From positions 1-43,317 of the forward strand of contig JASJCB010000088.1 of assembly GCA_030066195.1 (NCBI GenBank): DNA of 43,317 nt. The letters run 5' to 3'. Made by a program: the position numbers and the translations under genes. Numbering within the stretch: the stretch's first letter is position 1; every line of letters begins with the position of its first letter. Below the pieces are notes generated by a model. It saw nothing but the letters and a program-made list of their open reading frames with translations. It made no database searches and was not told the DNA's origin. Below are positions 36,325 through 43,295 of the stretch, piece by piece. Source of the DNA: Acidobacteriota bacterium (GTDB taxonomy: Bacteria > Acidobacteriota > Holophagae > Acanthopleuribacterales > Acanthopleuribacteraceae).

Positions 36325-38577
36325 TCAAGGCCCGGCCGATGCCGACACAACCGCACAACGGAAACCGATGCTCCTGAGGCGGTTCCCAGCAAAGTGCCTG
36401 CTGCGGACAGCCGCCCGCAGAAAGTCGTCGACATCGGCCCAGGAGCCGCCGCGCAACACGCGGTCGGAGGACTCCACCCTTATATGCGGCTCAAAGTGAT
36501 CGACCGTCTTTTTCACGGCGTTTGACTTGACCTCCTCTTCCCAAGGGGCGAAGCACCACTCCCACACGTTGCCGGCCATGTCCTGAACGCCCTCGGGCGT
36601 TGCCCCCTTGGGATAGTTGCCCCGGGGCGTCGGCTTTCCTTTGTTCCTTCCGTAATTGGCGTGCTCCTTCGTGGGTTTATCGCTTCCCCACGGATAGGCA
36701 CGCCCTTCCTTACCCCTGGCCGCATACTCCCACATGGCCTCGCCAGGCAGGCAAACAGTCTGGCCGGCGAACCACCAGGGAGGTTGTTCCTCTGCCAATT
36801 TTGCGGTCAGCCAGCGACAATAGGCATTTGCTTCCCACCAATTGATACCCACCACGGGTTGGTCCGATTGGTTGAACCGTTCATTGTTCCAGAAAACCGG
36901 TTTCCAGGTAGGACGAAAAGGAGGGAAAAAGGCATCTTTACTTCGGGCTGCTTGCTCCTTGTACCATTTGGGGAATTTTGCCTCGGGCAGCGTCAGCCAG
37001 GTCCATCCTTCCTCGGACCACCATTCGACATTGCCATAACCACCGGCCTCTAAAAACGCACCGTATTCCTTGTTCGTTACGGGGAAACGGGCCAATAGGA
37101 AACCACGGGTGAATTCAACCTCATGCTTTTGTTTTCCTTTGCCCATGGAAAAGCTACCGGGGGGTATCCAAACCCAATCATCCGTCGGCAGTTTGGCGCG
37201 GCGCAAATCCGCGCCTCGTAAATCAGCGCCGCCTAAATGAATTTTACGGAGATCGGCGCCTTGGAGGTTGATGCCCCTGAGGTTGGCTCCCTGGAGGTTG
37301 AGATTACTCAAATCGATCCCACTCAGGTCTACCTTCTCCAGATCGGCCTCTTTTAAAAAAGTCAGCATCACATCGGTGGCCCGGACGCCGGGCGGCCACT
37401 TCTTTTCTCTGACCACACCACAGACGAAAAGGAATTCCTGGACGCTGTAGTGGGCAAAACGAAAATGTTCCTCGGAGTTCTTGTTTAAAAGCGAGCGGCC
37501 CTCGATGACCAGCGAGGGCAGTTTGTTTACCGCCGGTTCTTCCAGTCTTGCCAGTTCCTCCCGCGATAGTTCGCGCCGGTCCGAGAGGGTCAAGGCATGG
37601 GCCAGGGCCAGGCAGGCTTTTTCAAGTTCCTCGCGGTCCAACTTCACCCCGGGTTTCTCCACCTCTCGATTAAGCCAGACCTGGATCAGGGTGTTGTAGA
37701 TCTGGTAAGCGCTGCCGGTGACATTCGGGGCCTCCATCAAATCCTCGATATAGGCCAGCATCATGGGCCGGAAGCGCAACACCTGCATGTCTTTGGCGAG
37801 GGCCAGGGCCGCGGGGATTTTTTTGTTGCGCCGCCGCCAGACCTGCCACCACGGTACCGGGAAACGCTTGCGCAGATAGGCGTTCACCTGGTCATCGGAA
37901 AACAGCGACAGGAAAATCACATGGCAGCGGTAACGACCCAGAACCACCCGGTCCTGCTTGCCGAAGGCATCGGGTTCACCGCGGGGGAAGAACTGGGTTC
38001 GGCAGGTGATGATGACGCGCAGGAAGGGCAGTGTCGCTTTCAATAACGCATCGATGCGCCCGGTGATGCGTCCCGGCCCCATGGCCTCGGGATCTTCGTC
38101 CAGGGAGTCCAGCAGGAGTACCGTGCGGTAGGCTTCCTTTCGGCCCAATGCTTCGATCTTTTCCAGGGTATCCGGGCCCAGCTTCAGGGCAACGCAGCGG
38201 TAATCCCTGGGCCAGAACGCCAATATCTGCCCGAGCTTGATCATGGCCAGGAAGGAGGTTTTTCCCATACCGGCATCGGCAAGCACAAACAGGTGGCCGC
38301 GACCGTCTTTGAAGGGGGTCGCTTTTTGGAGGAAGTTGTTGAAATACTGGAAAATGGGAACGCTGACCTCCATCACCGGGCCGTCATCGTGGCGATCGGC
38401 GGGGTTCCATTGCTGGCAGTTGGGTTCGATATAGGTGCGCGCCAGGAACAGCGGGTCCACCAACAATTCGGTAGCCAAATCATTGAGCGCCGCACGTTTC
38501 TCCTCTTGGATTTGCTTGAGTTGTTTGGTTAAGCGGCCAATCCATTTCACCGGTAACTTGAAATCGGCGAGTGCCAT
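36325..38577 (-). CDS. NACHT-type NTPase - pentapeptide repeat - FGE-sulfatase/C-type-lectin-like protein, copy A
   Basis: A 750-residue cytoplasmic protein. The open frame extends upstream to a TTG, but ATG at 38577 has AAGAGG six bases before it, as in the paralog. Residues 1-90 are an unrecognised helical N-terminus. The NTPase follows: Walker A ADAGMGKTS at about 100-108, Walker B RTVLLLDSLDED at 151-162, a sensor-like IITCRTQFF near 190-197, then helical parts with FRFAHYSVQEFLF typical of NACHT/STAND proteins. About ten pentapeptide repeats (ANLRGINLQGADLRKIHLGG) cover 411-463. Residues 467-750 are an FGE-sulfatase domain (WIPPGSFSMG, PVVGINWWEANAYCRWL, DMAGNVWEWC, RVLRGGSW, IGFRC). In such proteins this domain can be a ligand sensor whose binding triggers the NTPase. 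Immune or sensing function is inferred; no known effector domain is visible. Confidence 0.88.
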   Translation of the reverse strand: MALADFKLPVKWIGRLTKQLKQIQEEKRAALNDLATELLVDPLFLARTYIEPNCQQWNPADRHDDGPVMEVSVPIFQYFNNFLQKATPFKDGRGHLFVLADAGMGKTSFLAMIKLGQILAFWPRDYRCVALKLGPDTLEKIEALGRKEAYRTVLLLDSLDEDPEAMGPGRITGRIDALLKATLPFLRVIITCRTQFFPRGEPDAFGKQDRVVLGRYRCHVIFLSLFSDDQVNAYLRKRFPVPWWQVWRRRNKKIPAALALAKDMQVLRFRPMMLAYIEDLMEAPNVTGSAYQIYNTLIQVWLNREVEKPGVKLDREELEKACLALAHALTLSDRRELSREELARLEEPAVNKLPSLVIEGRSLLNKNSEEHFRFAHYSVQEFLFVCGVVREKKWPPGVRATDVMLTFLKEADLEKVDLSGIDLSNLNLQGANLRGINLQGADLRKIHLGGADLRGADLRRAKLPTDDWVWIPPGSFSMGKGKQKHEVEFTRGFLLARFPVTNKEYGAFLEAGGYGNVEWWSEEGWTWLTLPEAKFPKWYKEQAARSKDAFFPPFRPTWKPVFWNNERFNQSDQPVVGINWWEANAYCRWLTAKLAEEQPPWWFAGQTVCLPGEAMWEYAARGKEGRAYPWGSDKPTKEHANYGRNKGKPTPRGNYPKGATPEGVQDMAGNVWEWCFAPWEEEVKSNAVKKTVDHFEPHIRVESSDRVLRGGSWADVDDFLRAAVRSRHFAGNRLRSIGFRCAVVSASAGP
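36355..36441 (-). other. Candidate DGR variable region, copy A
   Basis: These 29 codons run from the Trp of RGGSW to the Cys of IGFRC. Compared with copy B they are equal in length, and 9 residues differ, almost all at codons ending in C, with unchanged blocks between (FLRAAVR, AG, IGFRC). This is the position of the variable region in FGE-type DGR target proteins. Confidence 0.55.
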
Positions 38578-38583
38578 GAGATA

Positions 38584-38620
38584 CCTCTTGGGAGCAATGA
38601 CGGTCAATATACCACAAAGG
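38584..38620 (-). promoter_or_regulatory. Conserved leader of NACHT-FGE copy A: -10-like box and ribosome-binding site
   Basis: The minus strand reads TTTGTGGTATATTGACCG, then a short leader and AAGAGG before ATG at 38577. TATATT at 38611-38606 would be a -10 box with a start about 22 bases before the ATG. The same sequence with few changes precedes copy B. No -35 is obvious. Confidence 0.4.
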
Positions 38621-38669
38621 AAGCACAGTGCGACGCTTTGTCATCAGGAGGGAGTCAAGCGACAAAGTC

Positions 38670-38694
38670 AAAAAATCGCAACCGCTTTCGGCGG
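38670..38694 (-). terminator. Hairpin and T run after the upstream NACHT-FGE gene
   Basis: On the minus strand CCGC-CGAAA-GCGG is followed by TTGCGA and six T, about 28 bases after the stop of copy B. The 80 bases after both genes are clearly homologous, so the downstream region was part of the duplicated unit. Confidence 0.4.
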
Positions 38695-38721
38695 AAGACC
38701 AAAAGAACAATAGCCAGGGGT

Positions 38722-41007
38722 TCAAGGCTCAAGCGACGCCGACACAACCACACAACGGAAACCGATGTACCTGCTGCGGTAACCGGCAAAGAACCCGTCA
38801 CGGACAGCCGCCCGCAGAAAGTCGGCGTCATCGTTCCAGGAGCCGCCGCGCACCACGCGACCGGAGGCTTCCACCCTCTCACCCGGCTTAAAGGGATCGA
38901 CGATCTTATTCCCGGTGTTTGCCTTGGTCTCCTCTTGCCAGGGGTCCAAGCACCACTCCCACACGTTACCGGCCATGTCCTGCACGCCCTCGGGCGTTGC
39001 TCCCTTGGGATAATTGCCCCGGGGCGTCGGCTCTCCTTTGTTGCTTCCGTAATTGGCGTGCTCCTTCGTGGGCTCTTCGTTTCCCCACGGATAGGCGCGT
39101 CCTTCCTCACCTCTGGCCGCGTACTCCCACATGGCCTCGCTCGGTAGGCAAACGGTTTGGTTTGCGAACCACCAGGAGGGTTGTTCCACCGTTAGTTTTG
39201 TAGTCAGCCAACGGCAATAAGCCTCAGCTTCCCAGCAATTGATGCCCACCACGGGCTGGTCTGGTTGATTGAACCGTTTATCTTTCCAGTAATGCGGTTC
39301 CTTTGCAGGACGACAATACTCCTCGGGAGGGAAATAGATTCCACCTTTCCGGGCTTTTTTTTGCATGTACCAATTCGGGAATTCTTCATCGGAAAGAGTA
39401 AGCCAGGTCCAGCCTTCTTCGGACCACCATTCTGCATTGCCATAGCCGCCGGCCTCTAAAAATGCATGGTACTCCCTTTTGGTCACGGGAAAACGAGCCA
39501 ACAGGAAACCACCGGTGAACTCAACCCCGCGCTTTTGCTTTTCTTCGCCCATGGTAAAGCTGCCGGGAGGTATCCAAACCCAGTTGTCCGTCGGCAGTGC
39601 GGCGTTGCGCAAGTCCGCACCCTGTAAATCAGCGCCGCCTAAATAAGCCCCACGCAGATCGGCGCTCACCAGGTTGACATCGCGAAGATTGGCACCCTTC
39701 CAATTAACCCTATTCAGGCTGTAGCCGCCTAAGTTGAGACCACTCAAATCGATTCCACTCAGGTCGACATTCTCCAGACCTGCCTCCGTCAAAAAAGTCA
39801 GCATCACATCGGTCGGCCGGACACCGGTCGGCCATTTCTTTCTCCTGACCGCCTGCCATACGAAGAGAAACTCCTGTACGCTGTAATGGGCAAAGCGGAA
39901 ATGGCCGTCGGAGTTTTTGTTCAGCAGAGAGCGGCCCTCGATGACCAACGAGGGCAGTTTTTTCACTGCCGGTTCATCCAATTGGGCCAGTTCCTCGGGA
40001 GACATTTTCCGCTTGCCGGAAATGGTCATGGCGTGTGCCAGCGCCAGGCTTGCTCGGGCAAGCTCTTCGCGATTCAGTTGTACATTCGACTTGGCTACCT
40101 CGCGATTCAGCCAGGCTTGAATCAAGGTATGGTAGATGTCGTAGGTATTGCCGGAGAGTTTTGGGGCCTTCATGAGATCCTCGATATAGGCCAGCATCAT
40201 GGGTCGGAAACGCAGGACCTGCATGCGTTGCACGATGGCCAGGGCCTCGGCAACCTCGGGTCGGGATTGCCCGAAGATATGCCGCCACCATGGCAATGGG
40301 AAACGCTTGTCGAGGTAAGCGTGAACCTGATCGTCGTTGAACAAGGACAGGTAGATCACCTGGCAACGGAACCGGCCCAGCACCACCCGATCCAAACGGC
40401 CGAAGGTGTCGCGCTCGCCCCGGGGAAAGAATTGAGTGCGACAGGTGATGATCACGCGCAGAAAGTGACAGGTGGCTTTCAAAATGGCGTCGATCCGCGC
40501 CCTGATTTGCCCGGGTCCCATGGCTTCCGGGTCCTCGTCCAGGGAATCCAGCAGCAGCACCGTCCGGAAAGCCTCGTCTATTTGGGCGATCTTCCCCAGT
40601 GTTTCGGGTCCCAGCTTCAGGGCGACGCAACGGTAACCCTTGGGCCATAAAGCCATGACCTGACCCATTTTGATCATGGCCAGGAGGGATGTTTTACCCA
40701 TGCCCGCGTCCGCAAGCACGAACAGGTGGCCGCTGCCGTCTTCGAAGGGCACGGGTTGTCGCAGGAAACTCTGGAAATGTTCAAAGACAGGCTGCTTGAC
40801 CTCGACCACGGGACCCTGATCCCGGTCGGCGGGATTGTACTGTTGGCAGTCGGGTTCAACATAAGTGCGGGCCAGATCCAGCGGTTTCACCACCAATTCG
40901 GAAGCCAGCGCATTGATTTCCGCGTTTCTTTCTTTTTTCTTTTGCTGCAGTAGTTTGGCAAGCTGCCCGAGCCATTTCACCGGTAAATTGAAATCGGCAA
41001 GCCTCAT
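38722..41007 (-). CDS. NACHT-type NTPase - pentapeptide repeat - FGE-sulfatase/C-type-lectin-like protein, copy B
   Basis: A 761-residue paralog of the gene downstream, with the same order of parts: helical N-terminus (LADFNLPVKWLGQLAKLL), Walker A ADAGMGKTS, Walker B TVLLLDSLDED, the IITCRTQFFPRGE sensor region, helical NACHT C-part (FRFAHYSVQEFLF), about twelve pentapeptide repeats (two more than copy A) and the FGE-sulfatase domain (WIPPGSFTMG, VVGINCWEAEAYCRWL, DMAGNVWEWC, RGGSW, IGFRC). ATG at 41007 follows AAGAGG by six bases. Residues are closely conserved with copy A through the NTPase, whereas the C-terminal loop region shows clustered replacements. The 144-bp gap to copy A contains a separate leader, so the two may be transcribed independently. 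The function is probably ligand sensing with NTPase-driven response. Confidence 0.88.
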   Translation of the reverse strand: MRLADFNLPVKWLGQLAKLLQQKKKERNAEINALASELVVKPLDLARTYVEPDCQQYNPADRDQGPVVEVKQPVFEHFQSFLRQPVPFEDGSGHLFVLADAGMGKTSLLAMIKMGQVMALWPKGYRCVALKLGPETLGKIAQIDEAFRTVLLLDSLDEDPEAMGPGQIRARIDAILKATCHFLRVIITCRTQFFPRGERDTFGRLDRVVLGRFRCQVIYLSLFNDDQVHAYLDKRFPLPWWRHIFGQSRPEVAEALAIVQRMQVLRFRPMMLAYIEDLMKAPKLSGNTYDIYHTLIQAWLNREVAKSNVQLNREELARASLALAHAMTISGKRKMSPEELAQLDEPAVKKLPSLVIEGRSLLNKNSDGHFRFAHYSVQEFLFVWQAVRRKKWPTGVRPTDVMLTFLTEAGLENVDLSGIDLSGLNLGGYSLNRVNWKGANLRDVNLVSADLRGAYLGGADLQGADLRNAALPTDNWVWIPPGSFTMGEEKQKRGVEFTGGFLLARFPVTKREYHAFLEAGGYGNAEWWSEEGWTWLTLSDEEFPNWYMQKKARKGGIYFPPEEYCRPAKEPHYWKDKRFNQPDQPVVGINCWEAEAYCRWLTTKLTVEQPSWWFANQTVCLPSEAMWEYAARGEEGRAYPWGNEEPTKEHANYGSNKGEPTPRGNYPKGATPEGVQDMAGNVWEWCLDPWQEETKANTGNKIVDPFKPGERVEASGRVVRGGSWNDDADFLRAAVRDGFFAGYRSRYIGFRCVVVSASLEP
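38752..38838 (-). other. Candidate DGR variable region, copy B
   Basis: The 29-codon counterpart of the copy A segment. Its variable codons read AAC, GAC, GCC, GAC, GGG, TTC, TAC, AGC and TAC, against GCC, GTC, GAC, AGC, AGG, CAC, AAC, CTC and AGC in copy A. This is the pattern expected when AAC or AGC codons of a template are copied with random substitution at adenine. Confidence 0.55.
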
Positions 41008-41013
41008 GGAGTA

Positions 41014-41050
41014 CCTCTTGGGAGTAATGACGGTCAATATACCACAAAGT
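41014..41050 (-). promoter_or_regulatory. Conserved leader of NACHT-FGE copy B: -10-like box and ribosome-binding site
   Basis: Same arrangement as before copy A: TTTGTGGTATATTGACCG with TATATT at 41041-41036, then AAGAGG (41019-41014) six bases before ATG at 41007. Confidence 0.4.
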
Positions 41051-41112
41051 AGGCACAGTCCGACACGGCGTCGTTAGAGGGGAAGTATCGGTCGGCACTT
41101 TGTCACCTGATA

Positions 41113-41253
41113 TTACTTTGTGAATAACCCAAATGGCAAAAATAATTTCGCAAAAAAATAATCTCCATGCCCGGCACCCGAGGAAAGAGTAGACAACACG
41201 CCGAAAATCACGGCAATCAGAAGACTAATAAAAATTATGAAAAAGCGATTCAT
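41113..41253 (-). CDS. Small hydrophobic protein, 46 aa
   Basis: A short open frame, ATG at 41253 to TAA at 41113, encoding MNRFFIIFISLLIAVIFGVL and, after a Gly/Ser turn, a second hydrophobic part (YFFAKLFLPFGLF). The composition is that of a small inner-membrane protein with one or two helices. Only a weak GGA lies upstream. It follows the RDD gene in the same direction, about 95 bases after its stop, in an AT-rich patch. No family is recognised, and a chance frame in AT-rich DNA is possible. Confidence 0.4.
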   Translation of the reverse strand: MNRFFIIFISLLIAVIFGVLSTLSSGAGHGDYFFAKLFLPFGLFTK

Positions 41254-41349
41254 TGTTTTTTTCCAGTTCAACAATTTTCCCAGGGAACACCCCCGGGATA
41301 ATGCTATTCAAGCATATATGCCATTAAAGACCCTTTAAAGTCACTAAAT

Positions 41350-41784
41350 TTATTCCTGCTTCGATAGTTTCGTATCGGCCAAATAATCCCGAATTGAGTT
41401 TTCCTCTTTGCCAAAAACTGTCAGTTGGTCAATCAAAAGCATTGCAACTGATATCCAGACCTCTACGAATCCAACCAAAATAACGAACGAAAAGGGGAGT
41501 ATATTCCTAACGACCACAATTCGAAATAAAGAAGCTTCATGTCCATTTGAGCGAATTACTTTGATTTTCAAAAACCATTTGCCAATAGTTTGTCTTTTCT
41601 TAACACATAGATAGATTGTCAACAACCAAAAAATAACCCAAGGTGTTATCAAGAGATAGAAGGTGTACTGATCAGAGTCATCGGATAAATGATCTGGCAG
41701 CCCGGATACAACCACCATCGCTAATGGAAAGTAGGATAACAAAATCATATCAATCAATCCTGACATAAATCTACGAAGCCGCAT
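41350..41784 (-). CDS. RDD family membrane protein
   Basis: A 144-residue membrane protein. It has the RDD layout: an N-terminal RRFMSGLIDMILLSYFPLAM (the R...D pair in the first helix), a second helix (YLLITPWVIFWLLTIYLCV), the conserved QTIGKWFLKIKVIRSNG loop, and a last hydrophobic part (VVRNILPFSFVILVGFVEVWISVAMLLI). It ends in a short soluble tail (RDYLADTKLSKQE), which matches the usual family ending DxLAxT. AGGT lies eight bases before ATG. The function of RDD proteins is mostly unknown; some are linked to ion transport. The gene is AT-rich compared with the NACHT genes. Confidence 0.8.
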   Translation of the reverse strand: MRLRRFMSGLIDMILLSYFPLAMVVVSGLPDHLSDDSDQYTFYLLITPWVIFWLLTIYLCVKKRQTIGKWFLKIKVIRSNGHEASLFRIVVVRNILPFSFVILVGFVEVWISVAMLLIDQLTVFGKEENSIRDYLADTKLSKQE

Positions 41785-41799
41785 AACAATTACCTTTAC

Positions 41800-42165
41800 C
41801 TAAAGTGGCCTGTCTGCACCTGAGCTCACTAAAAGCTCGATGAGTTCTCGGTTATTAGTTTGGATTGTTTTTCTGTGCGGAACTTTGTTTTTGTATCGTG
41901 TCCTGCTGGGGTAGAAGACTTTTCGTGTTGATTTTTGGTCAAGTTCGTTTTTGGCCCAACGTCCGAGTTGATCCACAGTATACTTCCAGTTGCCCGTAGA
42001 GTCATGCATATAATCGCGGTAGAGGCTTGGTGAAAGCTCCACAGCGTCTCAACCCGTAATTGGATTGAGTTGCACGCCTAAATCTGTTGCTTTGTCATGC
42101 ATCCATCTTAGTTAGCTATCCTGGAAGTAATGACTTATCATACCGAAGAGTTGATCGTTACTCAT
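41800..42165 (-). pseudogene. Inactivated small gene with two in-frame stops
   Basis: One frame of 122 codons starts with ATG at 42165 (MSNDQLFGMISHYFQDS), is cut by TAA, continues (LRWMHDKATDLGVQLNPITG), is cut by TGA, and goes on with DAVELSPSLYRDYMHDSTG to the stop at 41800. The last 80 codons could be translated from GTG at 42042. The start ATG overlaps the stop of the immunity-gene remnant upstream (ATGA), which suggests a former operon. I do not recognise the protein. Its place suggests a toxin or immunity partner; the tail NNRELIELLVSSGAD resembles an ankyrin-type helix pair. Confidence 0.4.
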
Positions 42166-42230
42166 TCTTCTTCGGTTCCCTTTACTCCCATGATTTTTCC
42201 AACTAGGTCAATAAGTCTTTTTCTTTCCAT
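42162..42230 (-). pseudogene. Truncated second bacteriocin immunity gene
   Basis: A 22-codon frame, MERKRLIDLVGKIMGVKGTEEE, aligns with the first helix of the immunity gene just upstream (TRVELVELVKKIADSQGTDDE). It then stops at TGA, while the family would continue for about 45 residues. The distance of 15 bases from the upstream stop and a GGGATG before ATG show that it was an operon gene. It is read as a shortened duplicate. The resemblance covers only one helix, so it is tentative. Confidence 0.35.
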
Positions 42231-42245
42231 GACTTCATCCCAAAA

Positions 42246-42455
42246 CTAAAGCTGAATTGGTTTATAGGACATGGCCTTTTCCACAACTTCGTCAGGTGTC
42301 ATTTCAGGCTCCGTATAGAAAATATACTCCCCGACGTCCGGGCAGCCTGTTTCATTCATTACTAATTCCATCCAATCTGCAACCTCATCATCGGTGCCTT
42401 GCGAGTCTGCAATCTTTTTTACGAGTTCAACCAACTCTACTCTAGTAAGAGCCAT
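42246..42455 (-). CDS. Colicin/pyocin-type DNase immunity protein (Im family)
   Basis: A 69-residue acidic protein with the pattern of Im2/Im7/Im9: first helix LTRVELVELVKKIADSQ, the TDDEVADWMELVMNET second helix, CPDVGEYIFYTEP corresponding to the inhibitor's IYYP region, and MTPDEVVEKAMSY as the last helix (Im9 has DSPEGIVKEIKEW). Im proteins bind the HNH DNase domain of the cognate bacteriocin and block its DNA access. AGGAGG overlaps the toxin stop codon and lies five bases before ATG, so the two genes are coupled. Shorter than Im9 (86 residues) at the C-terminus, but all helices are present. The gene itself looks intact, although its toxin is not. Confidence 0.85.
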   Translation of the reverse strand: MALTRVELVELVKKIADSQGTDDEVADWMELVMNETGCPDVGEYIFYTEPEMTPDEVVEKAMSYKPIQL

Positions 42456-42464
42456 TTTTTCCTC

Positions 42465-43219
42465 CTAATAGTGAAACCTTGGATCAAGGATTTCCTTGTG
42501 ATACCTAGGCGTCACAATGTATAGGTTGTTCAAATTATACACGTCACCACCTCTTTGAATGGGTTGTGCATGGTGAATTTCATAGAACATTCGCTTCCCT
42601 AACCATTGGTTCGGGTGAGCCACAGGGATTTCCCCTGAAGCATGCGGTTTATGTTGCGTCTTGAAAACTGGGCACTTACAACGGGATCATTTCCAACAGC
42701 TTTCCAAAATTCCCCACGGAAATGTCCGAAATCTCTAAATGTCCGTCCCCTAAGTTGTTCTGCGATTTGCTGTGGGATCAGACCTGCATTTCCATGACTG
42801 CCCCGAAGCCATTGACCCGAAATAAAAGGAAGCTCATGACCTCCTGTAGCACTGCCGGGGGTATTTCGAATTTGAGTTGCGGTTCTTGGCGATGGAAGGC
42901 CCAGCAGGGGCGGAGAAACTGACGGAGCGCGGCCCGAGCCTTTTGGTATTGTTTGAACTCGTGGATTGGTCCTTGGATTCAAATTGATTCGGTAACGCGC
43001 CCTTGGCCCTATTCGTGCACCGCGAGCAGCACCAGCAGCGACCAAGCTCTCAACCGCAAAGTAAGCCGTTGCCATATTGGCTTGACCTGAGTAGTTGTTA
43101 ATTGAGGCTTCCCACTCAGTTGGCGGTTTCCTTACTCCGGTTTTGAACTTTACCCAGCCGCCTGTTGTTTCATGCCGGTTAGTCCAACCGATCGCTGGTT
43201 GAGAGAACCATGTAGACTC
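42465..43219 (-). pseudogene. Colicin/pyocin-type HNH DNase fragment with frameshift
   Basis: The frame is open from 43219 (after a TAG) to a stop at 42599, with its first ATG at 43075. Its end carries the E-group colicin DNase pattern: IPQQIAEQL, TFRDFGHFRGEFWKAVGNDP, SAQF, INRMLQGKS, LTRTNG. One base is then missing; the next frame continues GKRMFYEIHHAQPIQRGGDVYNLNNLYIVTPRYH to a stop at 42465. That is the HNH core (His-His pair, Asn, His). No secretion or receptor-binding part lies upstream within the open frame; the first 48 codons (QPAIGWTNRHETTGGW) have no start codon. So it is a C-terminal toxin piece that lost its front end and frame. A sequencing error at the single base cannot be ruled out. 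Confidence 0.75.
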
Positions 43220-43276
43220 CTACGATAAAATCCCACAAAAATCCCACCTCTCACTACCAGAAGCCCCCCTCTCTTA

Positions 43277-43295
43277 TCTCCCCCGGAGGGGGAGA
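43277..43295. other. Perfect 8-bp hairpin in a polypurine/polypyrimidine stretch
   Basis: TCTCCCCC-GGA-GGGGGAGA forms a perfect 8-bp stem. It sits in a stretch of almost pure C/T then G/A running to the window edge, upstream of the toxin fragment. It may be a terminator of a gene beyond the edge or a dispersed intergenic repeat. Between it and 43219 I see no gene. Confidence 0.4.

Noticed and set aside
36240..41100. DGR template repeat or reverse transcriptase within the window
   Set aside because: I found no third copy of the variable region with AAC codons and no frame with reverse-transcriptase motifs; if a DGR exists it lies elsewhere.
42590..42610. Programmed -1 frameshift in the HNH DNase
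   Set aside because: The site (AAT GGT TAG) is no slippery heptamer and no stimulatory hairpin is evident; a mutation or sequencing error is simpler.
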